Assembly: GCA_036839715.1 (NCBI GenBank)
Contig: DAITDU010000008.1
Location: 1 to 56,410 of the forward strand
DNA length: 56,410 bases
Origin: Thermocaproicibacter sp002410755
GTDB lineage: Bacteria; Bacillota; Clostridia; Oscillospirales; Acutalibacteraceae
Reading direction: 5' to 3'
Position numbers and translations under genes: made by a program. This document shows positions 1-6,991 of the stretch, piece by piece. The notes beneath the pieces are model-generated. The model did not search any database, had not been told where the DNA came from, and saw only the letters and a list, made by a program, of their open reading frames with translations. Positions within the stretch are counted from its first letter, which is position 1; each line of letters opens with the position of its first letter.

Positions 1-342
1 AATCACTCCATTTGCATTTTATCATATTGTGACTAACTTTTCTATTGGCTCAGTCTTCGGGGTTCAGGTCACGCAACCTCACTTTCTACGATGAAATGAA
101 CTGGAAATGCCGTCCTGCTTTGTACTGGAACAGCAAAGGCAAGGGTTAACTCACCGTGGAATCTGCTACACGTACTGTTGGCGTCTTATGAGAGTTATTT
201 GAGTGATCTAGTCACGCACTATTGATAAAAAATGGAAATAATGTAGCAAAAGGAAATAATTTACGAGCAAGATGGATTGTCCGAATAGTGCAATAGAATC
301 ATACTATGGAATCGACCTACGTCTGAAAGAAATCATCCCACA
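1..342. other. Left-edge stretch without a recognisable gene
   Basis: No convincing gene is seen. A short plus-strand reading frame ending around 148 (reading ...FYDEMNWKCRPALYW...) could be the tail of a truncated gene that begins outside the window, but no family is recognised. A weak promoter-like pair (TTGTCC at 277-282, CATACT at 300-305) lies upstream of the exporter operon. Its -10 is poor, so it is noted only as a possibility. Confidence 0.3.
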
Positions 343-364
343 AAATCAACCGTTCGGTTGATTT
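343..364. promoter_or_regulatory. Perfect palindrome, TetR-type operator candidate
   Basis: A 10-bp perfect inverted repeat (AAATCAACCG / CGGTTGATTT, 2-nt centre) sits about 45 nt before the start of the ABC exporter operon. The AACCG-nn-CGGTT core resembles operators of TetR-family repressors, which often control ABC-2 drug exporters. No TetR gene is in the window, so the regulator would be encoded to the left or elsewhere. It could also be a small RNA hairpin, but it is not followed by a T tract. Confidence 0.5.
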
Positions 365-409
365 CAAAACCGACAGCTTGCGGTATGATGGATGCAGGAG
401 ATGAATAGA

Positions 410-1348
410 ATGGAAAAATTGCTTGAGATTAATGGGCTTGCAAAAAGCTTTCAAAACAACTGCGTGCTTGATCACATCAGTTTTTATGTCGGGAAAGGGG
501 AAATCCTTTGCCTGCTTGGCCCAAACGGCGCCGGAAAAAGCACGACAATCAACATCCTGCTCGGCCTGCTCCGGCGGGATGACGGAACAATACTCTACAA
601 CGGTAAAAAAATCGACAGAAGTCTTCGTGCATATAAGCAGAAGCTCGGCGTGGTACCGCAGGATCTCGCCCTTTACGAAGAACTATCCGCCGAACAGAAC
701 GCACGCTTTTTCACCTCGCTTTATGGCCTCCGAGGCGAAAGGCTCGATGAAGCGGTGGAGGAAGCGCTCACCTTTGCCGGGCTGGCCGACCGCCGCAACG
801 ATAAAGTGAAAACCTTCTCAGGAGGCATGAAACGCCGCCTGAACATCGCGTGCGCCATTGCCCATCACCCGGAGCTCGTCGTGATGGATGAACCGACGGT
901 TGGTATCGACCCGCAGTCGCGCAACCACATTCTCACCTCAATCAAAAAGTTGCAGCAGAACGGTATGACGGTTCTTTACACCACCCATTACATGGAGGAA
1001 GTGGAAGAAATATCGTCCCGCATTATCATCATCGACCACGGCAAGATCATCGCCGAAGGGACGAAGGAAAAACTCAAGGAAGACATCCAGAGCGAAAAGC
1101 GTTATCACATCGATCTGGAAGAAGGCTCTTATGTTCCTGCCGAAGTTTTTTACGTCGTCGAGGGCGTAAAGGAAGTCAAATCCCAAAATGGACATATCGA
1201 CATCGTTTCGGTGCGCGGCGTCGAAAACCTCGACCGTATCATTTCGCTGATTTCCGACAGCGGAGCGCACATCCGTAACATTTCCAGCGAGGAAGCAAGC
1301 CTTGAGACCGTTTTCCTGAAGCTGACCGGACGCAAGCTGCGGGATTGA
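410..1348 (+). CDS. ABC-2 type exporter, ATP-binding subunit
   Basis: A 312-residue nucleotide-binding subunit of an ABC-2 (drug or antibiotic type) exporter. It shows Walker A GPNGAGKST (about 37-45), Q-loop VVPQD (about 82-86), signature FSGGMKRR (about 137-144), Walker B LVVMDEP (about 157-163) and an H-loop in the YTTHYMEE segment. The C-terminal extension of roughly 90 residues is typical of this class. Two upstream in-frame ATGs exist (392, 401), but CAGGAG at 395-400 lies 9 nt before the ATG at 410, so 410 is chosen. It is followed at once by two membrane subunits, forming an operon with the regulator at 3134. The transported substrate cannot be read from sequence. Confidence 0.93.
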   Translation: MEKLLEINGLAKSFQNNCVLDHISFYVGKGEILCLLGPNGAGKSTTINILLGLLRRDDGTILYNGKKIDRSLRAYKQKLGVVPQDLALYEELSAEQNARFFTSLYGLRGERLDEAVEEALTFAGLADRRNDKVKTFSGGMKRRLNIACAIAHHPELVVMDEPTVGIDPQSRNHILTSIKKLQQNGMTVLYTTHYMEEVEEISSRIIIIDHGKIIAEGTKEKLKEDIQSEKRYHIDLEEGSYVPAEVFYVVEGVKEVKSQNGHIDIVSVRGVENLDRIISLISDSGAHIRNISSEEASLETVFLKLTGRKLRD

Positions 1349-1362
1349 AAGGAGAAAGCAGG

Positions 1363-2103
1363 ATGTATCGTTTCTGGCAGATCTTCAAAATGGATCTGAT
1401 GAACAACTTCAAGAATCCGATTCTCATCAATTACAATACAGTGTTTGCCATTGCCATGATTCTCATCATGGGCTACCTTTCAAGTGGTAACTACACGAAC
1501 GAAATCGATTCTTACAATTATTATGCGGTTGCGTTTTTGGTCTTCGGGATGCTGGAAGGGGCTATGACGGCGACCAACTGCTTTATGGAGCGTGACATCA
1601 AAAAACCGAATCTCCGTATTCTTTACTCGCCGTGCGGAAAGTTCCCGGTCTACTTCTCAAAAATTGCCGCCTCGTTCGTATTCGATTATGTACTTCATGC
1701 TGCACTGTGCCTGGTGTTTGTGCTCATGGGAATTAATCTCGGCGGGTGGAACGTCGGCTGGATTCTCCTGATGATGATTCCAGTGGAATTTGCTTCGGCG
1801 GCACTGGGCGTTTTCTTTTGCTGCATCTTTCACTGTGAGGAGACCGCAAGCAGCATCCTAAGCCTTTTCATCAGCATTTTCGCGTTCCTCGGCGGCGCAT
1901 TTTTTTCGCTGGACGGCATGGGCGCGGCGCTCGCGTTCGCTTCCCGGTTTTCCCCGGTGAAATGGCTGATTGACGCATTCTTCGCCGTTATCTACGACGG
2001 AAATCTAACGGTTGTGGCACCCGTCATCCTTGTTGCCGCCGGGTTCGGCGTTCTTTTGACGCTCGGGTGCGCAAAAACGTTCCGGACGGAGGATTATCTA
2101 TGA
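1363..2103 (+). CDS. ABC-2 type exporter, permease subunit 1
   Basis: A 246-residue integral membrane protein with about six hydrophobic segments (for example around NTVFAIAMILIMGYL and VILVAAGFGVLLTL), fitting the ABC-2 membrane family that pairs with the ATPase just upstream. AAAGGAG at 1348-1354, overlapping the end of the ATPase gene, precedes the ATG at 1363 by 8 nt; the in-frame TTG at 1345 is therefore rejected. Its stop overlaps the next permease start (ATGA at 2100-2103), indicating translational coupling. The two different permeases probably form a heterodimeric export channel. Confidence 0.88.
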   Translation: MYRFWQIFKMDLMNNFKNPILINYNTVFAIAMILIMGYLSSGNYTNEIDSYNYYAVAFLVFGMLEGAMTATNCFMERDIKKPNLRILYSPCGKFPVYFSKIAASFVFDYVLHAALCLVFVLMGINLGGWNVGWILLMMIPVEFASAALGVFFCCIFHCEETASSILSLFISIFAFLGGAFFSLDGMGAALAFASRFSPVKWLIDAFFAVIYDGNLTVVAPVILVAAGFGVLLTLGCAKTFRTEDYL

Positions 2104-3065
2104 TTAATATACTAAAAAATGATTTTTGCCGAATCAGGCCGCGTCTTGGTTCCATCCTCGCCATGCTTGTCATAACAATCGTGTCTATTTTTTTCGCGGT
2201 CTATGTCACGGGGGTTCAGCAGGTAAAGGGGCACATCGCTTTCGTGACAGCCGGCAACGCCCGGAACCTTGACACGAAATATCTCAGCGTTGAAGTGATG
2301 AAGCAAAAGCCCCTTCACTCGGCGCTGGTACGGCAGCAGTATGATGCCATTGTGACGGATCTGGGCAACGGGCGGTTCAATATTGAAACGCTTCGCAATG
2401 AAAAGTTCAAAAACATGCTACAGCTCCTGCTGAAGAATCCCCAGGCAAAGATTCCGCCCCAGAAGGACGACCGGAACGTCGGTGTCAATGTGGTCGGCTT
2501 TCTGATGATTTTTCTCGGGATGAGCGCTTTCTTCTATTTCTTCCCGTTTGCGGAAGACAAGGAGCAGGGGCAGCTTCTGCGCATCTCGGCCTCGCCCCTG
2601 TCGTTCAATCAATACCTGGCCGCGCATTTTCTTTTCTGCCTGTGCTCGTTTGTGCCGCCATGGGTAGCGCTCGCGCTGCTACAGACTGGCGGGTGGAACA
2701 TCGGCTTTTCTATGGGCCAGTATGCTGGTTTGTTTTTGATTTTGGCCATACTCGGAAGCTCGTTCGCCCTTCTTCTGAATACACTGCTCAAAAAGCCGGA
2801 TAACGCCAATATGCTCGGCAGCTCCATCATGGTTGTCACGTCCACGCTGGCGGGGTGCTTCTACTCTTTCAGCAAAAAGGATGCTGTGCTGGATCATCTG
2901 ATTAAAATCCTGCCGCAGAAACAGTTTATGGATTTCGCAATCAATCTTCAGAACGGCGAAGCCTTGCGGCATATGTTCCCCGTGTTTTACATTCTCGCCA
3001 TCTCTCTTGTCATGTTTGGCGTTGCCTACGTGAAACTCAGGCACGACTTTGTAGAACGCGCATGA
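2100..3065 (+). CDS. ABC-2 type exporter, permease subunit 2
   Basis: A 321-residue membrane protein. It has an N-terminal transmembrane helix (LAMLVITIVSIFFAVYVTG), an extracytoplasmic stretch of about 100 residues and then a C-terminal block of about five helices, the classic ABC-2 membrane architecture. GGAGG at 2088-2092 lies 7 nt before the ATG at 2100, which overlaps the previous stop. The longer frame from 2067 lacks a site and is rejected. It partners with the two preceding genes. Its stop overlaps an in-frame ATG of the regulator frame, but that gene more likely starts at 3134. Confidence 0.88.
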   Translation: MINILKNDFCRIRPRLGSILAMLVITIVSIFFAVYVTGVQQVKGHIAFVTAGNARNLDTKYLSVEVMKQKPLHSALVRQQYDAIVTDLGNGRFNIETLRNEKFKNMLQLLLKNPQAKIPPQKDDRNVGVNVVGFLMIFLGMSAFFYFFPFAEDKEQGQLLRISASPLSFNQYLAAHFLFCLCSFVPPWVALALLQTGGWNIGFSMGQYAGLFLILAILGSSFALLLNTLLKKPDNANMLGSSIMVVTSTLAGCFYSFSKKDAVLDHLIKILPQKQFMDFAINLQNGEALRHMFPVFYILAISLVMFGVAYVKLRHDFVERA

Positions 3066-3133
3066 CCGCCCTTGCAAAAAGAGATTGTGCGGTTTACAAT
3101 CAGAGTGATTTCATTTTCAGGAGGAATCTGTCT

Positions 3134-5752
3134 GTGACTGCCGCAGCTCCAAAGGGAGGGAAGCCCGCGCTCCTTTCCACAAAGCTAATCATGCCCCGTC
3201 CTCGTCGGGACTATATCGTGCGCCATGCCCTTTTTGAAAAGCTGAAACGGTGCTCTGAAATGAGCGTCGTTTTTGTCAAGGGTGCGGCTGGTATGGGTAA
3301 AACGACGCTGCTTTCCTCCTTTATTGTGGAAACCGGTCTGAAAAACACTGCCTGGCTCTCGCTCGACGAAAGCAACAACGGTCTTTTCTCGTTCTGGCGC
3401 TATTTTGCAGCGGCGGCCGGTTCCCTCGTGGGTGAAGAGCTGGAATTCGGCCCGGGCCATGGGATGGCCTTCGAGCCGCGGGCCCCAAAAGACAACCTTG
3501 TTTTTCTCATTAACCGGCTTTGCGGCGATACGGATTACTATATTGTCCTGGATGATTTTCACTGCATCACAGACCCTGCACTGCTTGATTCGCTGGAGTT
3601 TTTTCTCCAGTCCATGCCTGAAAATCTTCACCTCTTTCTGCTTTCGCGCGAAGATCCGCCGGTCTATCTTGGTGCTCTCGCGGTCTCGGGCAGACTCCTG
3701 TACCTTTCCGGCGATGACATGAAGCTTTCACGGGAAGAAAGTATGCAGTTCCTTAAAACGACGATGAAGCTCCGGTCTGACAATACCGAGCTTGAGAAAA
3801 TCAGCAATTTTGCGGAAGGATGGGTTGGTGGTCTACAGCTCGCCGCGGCGGGAGGCGAATTTTCAGGAGATCTTCTGAAAAATGGCGGCGGCTTCACGGC
3901 GGAGTACCTCACCCGCGAGGTATTTGGGAAGCTTTCGCCCGAAGAACAAAGCTTTCTCATCCGCACCGGAATCCTGCCGTGGTTCGACGCGGATATTTGC
4001 TCCGCACTTTTTGAGTCGCTCGACTACGCTTCCATGCTGGAAAACCTGCTGAACAAAAATCTGTTTCTCATCTGCATCGACGAAAAGAAGGGGATTTACC
4101 GCTACCATAACATTCTCGGTGAATACCTGAAACAGCGGTTTTCGGAGCTGGCCGCCGATGAGCAGAACGACGTTCTGCACCGGTCCGCCGCCGCCTTTGA
4201 GGCGCGGCGCTGTTTTGATGAGGCTGTCCCTCTGCTGCTCCTTGCGAAGGATTACGACGGAGCGATGGAAGACCTCACCAAAATGAAAACGGATCCTATC
4301 GTCGGGGAATACCTTAACAAGATTCCGAACGAACGCCTTGCTAAAAATCTCGACCTCGCCACGTGCGAGCTGATCTACCATATCGACTGCGGCAATTTTT
4401 CCGCTTTCAAGATTCTCTGCGGTATCATGTTGGACGAATGGGCGGACACACCCTTTTGCCTCTATCTCCGATATGCGCAGGATATGTTCGATACACACCA
4501 TGTTTCAACCACACTGCCCCTGGAAGCCCCGCTATCATTGATCCATGATTATAATTTACGGCCAGAAACCGCCGCGCTGCTTTTGCTCGGTTGCTCCCAC
4601 CTGATGATTATGAACCGCGAATATGAAAAAGCGGAGCATTATGCCGATCAGGCTTTGGAACTCGCGAAGGACAGTTCCAGCATCTATTACTATTCCATGA
4701 ACTGTAAGGCACAGCTTGCGGAAGAAACCGGCCGATTGAACGACGGCATAAAAATTTACGAAACCATCGAGAAAAAGATGGCGACCGACAAAGCCTTTTT
4801 CATGCAGCAATACAATTTTCGCATTGGAATCATCGGCATTTATTTAAAGCGGATGGAACTTACCGATGCGAAGAAGTATCTTGACCGTGCGCAGGCCATG
4901 ATTAGCGGCAGCTCAATCCCGAAAGACCTGGTCTCCTACAGCTTCGACTACAACCTTGCGGAATACGACATGCTCAGCGGAAACGAGGACCTTGGCGAAA
5001 AAGTGATTCGGCAAGTCATCGGAAACAGTGAAACGCAGAACTGGGCGGACCGACTGCTCATTGAACTTGCCGCCGCCGGCAGGCTGAGCACTGCCCGTCA
5101 GGAACAAATCCTTTCCGAATATGAAGTTTTCCTCGCTCATTCCGCGAAGCCTTCTCCCGCTTTTGAACTGCTTTGCGCTCGGCTGTACTTTCAAAACGGC
5201 GAAGCGGAAAAAGCAAAAAAAATGACGGAAAATGTCGTTGCTTTTTCGCGTGAAAACCAGAACCGCCTGCGCCTTGTAGAAGCCGATCTCCTTTTGATCC
5301 GGATGACGGTTGGTTCTTCACCTGCTGACCGGCGCCGCCGGAACAATCTGTTCCGCGAGGCCGTCTATTATTCGTGGGAAAATCGTGTTCTCCAGCCGTT
5401 TTATGTCGACCGCGACGTTTTGGAACCGCTCTGGAAGGAGTTCGGTGCCGTCATGGCGGACATGCTCAGCAGGGAAGAACGCTTGTTTGTGCGCGATGCA
5501 ATGCGCATCTGCTCACAGAATGGGCAGACCGGAGAGCAAGAAATTCTCAGTTCCCGAGAGTTGGAGGTCCTTACAGAACTTGCAGTGGGAAAAACGAACC
5601 CGCAAATTGCGGAAAGTCTGTGCATTTCCCTCGCTACGGTAAAAACCCATGTGCTGAATATTTTCAGAAAACTCGGCGTCTCCTCGAGGATAAATGCTAT
5701 TCAAGAAGCCAGACGGCTGGGCCTGATTCAACAAACTTTTGATGAGCAGTAA
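3134..5752 (+). CDS. MalT/LuxR-family large ATP-binding transcriptional activator
   Basis: An 872-residue signal-transduction ATPase regulator of the MalT/LAL type. It has an N-terminal STAND-like NTPase with Walker A GAAGMGKTT (about 50-58) and Walker B YYIVLDDFH. A long helical TPR-like middle is followed by a C-terminal LuxR helix-turn-helix (SSRELEVLTELAVGKTNPQI, then LATVKTHVLNIFRKLGV, last about 70 residues). The frame is open from 3062, overlapping the permease stop, but AGGAGG at 3119-3124 sits 9 nt before GTG 3134, and the protein then starts like its family (a few residues before LLSTKLIMPRPR), so 3134 is preferred. As last gene of the exporter operon it may control exporter expression; the inducer is unknown. 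Confidence 0.9.
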   Translation: MTAAAPKGGKPALLSTKLIMPRPRRDYIVRHALFEKLKRCSEMSVVFVKGAAGMGKTTLLSSFIVETGLKNTAWLSLDESNNGLFSFWRYFAAAAGSLVGEELEFGPGHGMAFEPRAPKDNLVFLINRLCGDTDYYIVLDDFHCITDPALLDSLEFFLQSMPENLHLFLLSREDPPVYLGALAVSGRLLYLSGDDMKLSREESMQFLKTTMKLRSDNTELEKISNFAEGWVGGLQLAAAGGEFSGDLLKNGGGFTAEYLTREVFGKLSPEEQSFLIRTGILPWFDADICSALFESLDYASMLENLLNKNLFLICIDEKKGIYRYHNILGEYLKQRFSELAADEQNDVLHRSAAAFEARRCFDEAVPLLLLAKDYDGAMEDLTKMKTDPIVGEYLNKIPNERLAKNLDLATCELIYHIDCGNFSAFKILCGIMLDEWADTPFCLYLRYAQDMFDTHHVSTTLPLEAPLSLIHDYNLRPETAALLLLGCSHLMIMNREYEKAEHYADQALELAKDSSSIYYYSMNCKAQLAEETGRLNDGIKIYETIEKKMATDKAFFMQQYNFRIGIIGIYLKRMELTDAKKYLDRAQAMISGSSIPKDLVSYSFDYNLAEYDMLSGNEDLGEKVIRQVIGNSETQNWADRLLIELAAAGRLSTARQEQILSEYEVFLAHSAKPSPAFELLCARLYFQNGEAEKAKKMTENVVAFSRENQNRLRLVEADLLLIRMTVGSSPADRRRRNNLFREAVYYSWENRVLQPFYVDRDVLEPLWKEFGAVMADMLSREERLFVRDAMRICSQNGQTGEQEILSSRELEVLTELAVGKTNPQIAESLCISLATVKTHVLNIFRKLGVSSRINAIQEARRLGLIQQTFDEQ

Positions 5753-6225
5753 AATAAACCGTTGAGAATTTCACCAAATGGAAAAAACAGGTTTAGTGGA
5801 ATACTTTGATAGAATGAGAGCCTGCCGCATGATGACGGCAGGCTCTCATAAGGTAAACGGCTGCATTTTGGCAACAAATGCATATTGCAAATTCGTGTAT
5901 AATTCGTAATTTAAAATATAAAATCGAAGGGAAAGCAAACATCGCATTTGAGTGGAAATAATTTGAAAGAACCGAAAAATCCAGTGGTTGTGCGGGTTTG
6001 TGGCTTATCGAAGCTCCCAAAGGCGGCGGTTTGGCAACACTGCCGGTTGGATGAAAGAATTTTCCTGTGGGAACTTTGGAAGGCAGCGCCAACCGGCAGA
6101 ACTAAATACAAAAAGTATAAAATATTTTTTTAGTCCAAGCCGGATAGCACTGCCTTCATTTATAAAAACATCTTTTCACAAGCAAAATAAGAGGAACCGG
6201 CAGGGCCGCTTAAGGGGAATTCATG
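5753..6225. other. Intergenic stretch with inverted repeats, no supported gene
   Basis: No gene is supported. It contains the perfect inverted repeat at 5814-5849 (listed separately). It also contains a 10-bp perfect inverted repeat TGCCGGTTGG (6041-6050) / CCAACCGGCA (6089-6098) inside a GC-richer block at about 5985-6100. Short frames run through this block on both strands (61 aa plus; 66 and 99 aa minus), but none has a ribosome binding site or recognisable family. The block may be a dispersed non-coding repeat or a structured RNA. Confidence 0.4.
5814..5849. terminator. 14-bp perfect hairpin after the MalT-type gene
   Basis: ATGAGAGCCTGCCG (5814-5827) pairs perfectly with CGGCAGGCTCTCAT (5836-5849) across an 8-nt loop, 61 nt after the regulator stop. 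It is not followed by a T tract on either strand, so an intrinsic terminator is only a partial explanation. It could be an mRNA 3'-end stabiliser or a protein-binding palindrome. Confidence 0.4.
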
Positions 6226-6245
6226 TCAAAAACCCCACCGATTCC
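6226..6245 (-). terminator. Second, small minus-strand terminator-like hairpin
   Basis: Read on the minus strand, CCACCG and CGGTGG pair across a 5-nt loop and are followed by GGTTTTTG. It lies just beyond the terminator of the minus-strand RNA at 6262-6475 and could act as a back-up terminator. Confidence 0.4.
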
Positions 6246-6261
6246 CGGTGGTGTAAAGCAC

Positions 6262-6301
6262 AAAAAAACGCTGGATACGGACAGCGTCCATATCCAGCGT
6301 T
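6262..6301 (-). terminator. Strong intrinsic terminator of the minus-strand RNA
   Basis: AACGCTGGATA (6267-6277) pairs with TATCCAGCGTT (6291-6301), with an additional inner GGAC/GTCC pairing, giving a long hairpin. On the minus strand it is followed by a run of seven T residues (A run at 6262-6268). It can only serve a minus-strand transcript, which supports the RNA gene at 6262-6475. Confidence 0.85.
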
Positions 6302-6475
6302 CCGAAGCACAGCACAGAACTTATTGCGGAATCCCCCTGTACAAAAAGCAGAACAGGCGGTATAATAAGAACCGCAATGTGCCGATTATTCGGTTGCGTA
6401 TGGAGCCTAGCTCTCCGTATGCAGGAGGTAAGTGCTGCGAACACTTGCTTCTGCATTGCACTTTTTGTGCCCTAC
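6262..6475 (-). ncRNA. Structured small RNA, candidate 6S RNA
   Basis: A promoter-to-terminator unit of about 214 nt with no credible reading frame. The promoter is at 6483-6510 and an intrinsic terminator closes the 3' end. In the RNA, GAAGCA near the 5' end pairs with UGCUUC near the 3' end. Inside this, CAGCAC pairs with GUGCUG, leaving an asymmetric bulge containing GUUCG, then a large open region, then CCUCCUG pairs with CAGGGGG. A closing stem, a GUUCG bulge and a central bubble match the general 6S RNA plan, as does the length. The apical part is more branched than a simple 6S rod, and a 5' GCAC-loop-GUGC hairpin is unusual, so the identity is inference; the presence of an RNA gene is better supported. 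Confidence 0.5.
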
Positions 6476-6482
6476 AAGGGTA

Positions 6483-6510
6483 ATTATACCGCATTTTGGA
6501 GGATAGTCAA
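6483..6510 (-). promoter_or_regulatory. Promoter of the minus-strand small RNA
   Basis: On the minus strand there is TTGACT (6505-6510), a 16-nt spacer and TATAAT (6483-6488). The predicted transcript start is near 6475. The next strong signal downstream is the intrinsic terminator at 6262-6301, not a coding region. Confidence 0.75.
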
Positions 6511-6559
6511 GGGGGATTTGGCAGTTTCAGGAAAAAAGCATGACATATCGGGGCAATTT

Positions 6560-6585
6560 GGCAACGGCAAAACCGGTGCCTTTTT
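6560..6585 (+). terminator. Plus-strand terminator-like hairpin
   Basis: GGCAACGG and CCGGTGCC pair (one mismatch) across a CAAAA loop and are followed by TTTTTG. What plus-strand transcript it would end is not clear, since no gene precedes it closely. It also insulates the riboswitch promoter at 6730-6758. Confidence 0.45.
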
Positions 6586-6729
6586 GTTATCGAAAACGGA
6601 CATATTGAACCGTTGTGGCTCTGGATGGCAAAAACCGGTTGACTCAGTCAGCCCCTTTTCATTTTATAAATTGTACTACTATCTATGTTATAGTCATATA
6701 AGCAAAAATTTATTTTAAATTTTAGTCAC

Positions 6730-6758
6730 TTGACACCAAAAGTTGAATATGATAAGAT
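6730..6758 (+). promoter_or_regulatory. Promoter of the riboswitch and P-type ATPase transcript
   Basis: TTGACA at 6730-6735, a 17-nt spacer, then TAAGAT at 6753-6758. The predicted start is near 6765, giving a leader of about 225 nt that contains the NiCo riboswitch. Confidence 0.8.
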
Positions 6759-6790
6759 ATTAGTATCTCTTTGCGCTGCATCTGATCTAC

Positions 6791-6901
6791 AGTACAAACT
6801 GAGCAGGCAATGAACCTCAAAAGAGGTTGATAGGGCTGGGCCATACGGCAACAGGATGAATCAAACCTGTGGGACAGTGTATTGTTCCACAGGTATTTTT
6901 A
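6791..6901 (+). promoter_or_regulatory. NiCo (czcD-type) transition-metal riboswitch
   Basis: The leader contains blocks I recognise from the NiCo riboswitch class: CTGAGCAGGCAATGA (from about 6799), then a short CC..GG hairpin, then GGGCTGGGCC..ACGGCAACAG and CTGTGGGACAGT. Together they can form the four-helix junction. The 3' block also forms one arm of a strong terminator (6865-6900), so ligand binding and termination are mutually exclusive and metal should switch the gene on. Characterised members bind Co2+ and Ni2+ cooperatively, and Fe2+ response has been reported. It lies about 90 nt upstream of the P-type ATPase start. Confidence 0.88.
6865..6900 (+). terminator. Expression-platform terminator of the NiCo riboswitch
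   Basis: ACCTGTGGGACA (6865-6876) pairs with TGTTCCACAGGT (6883-6894), with one G-U pair and a 6-nt loop. It is followed by ATTTTT. The left arm belongs to the aptamer 3' strand, the classic arrangement for a transcriptional on-switch. Confidence 0.85.
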
Positions 6902-6991
6902 TACCCATTTTCGTGGAACAACGACTGTTTATCTTTGCAATGCCATAGAGCTGTCGCATAAATGCCGAAAGGCATGAAGGGGGTAACTTTT

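Noticed and set aside
1..200. Possible transposase tail at the left edge
   Set aside because: The short frame does not show a recognisable DDE or integrase C terminus; too little sequence to call.
5793..6133. Short frames on both strands (61, 66 and 99 codons) in the spacer after the MalT-type gene
   Set aside because: They overlap one another, have no ribosome binding sites and no recognisable domain; more likely non-coding.
6226..6456. 76-codon minus-strand frame
   Set aside because: It lies inside the promoter-to-terminator RNA unit, reads through the terminator hairpin and has no ribosome binding site.
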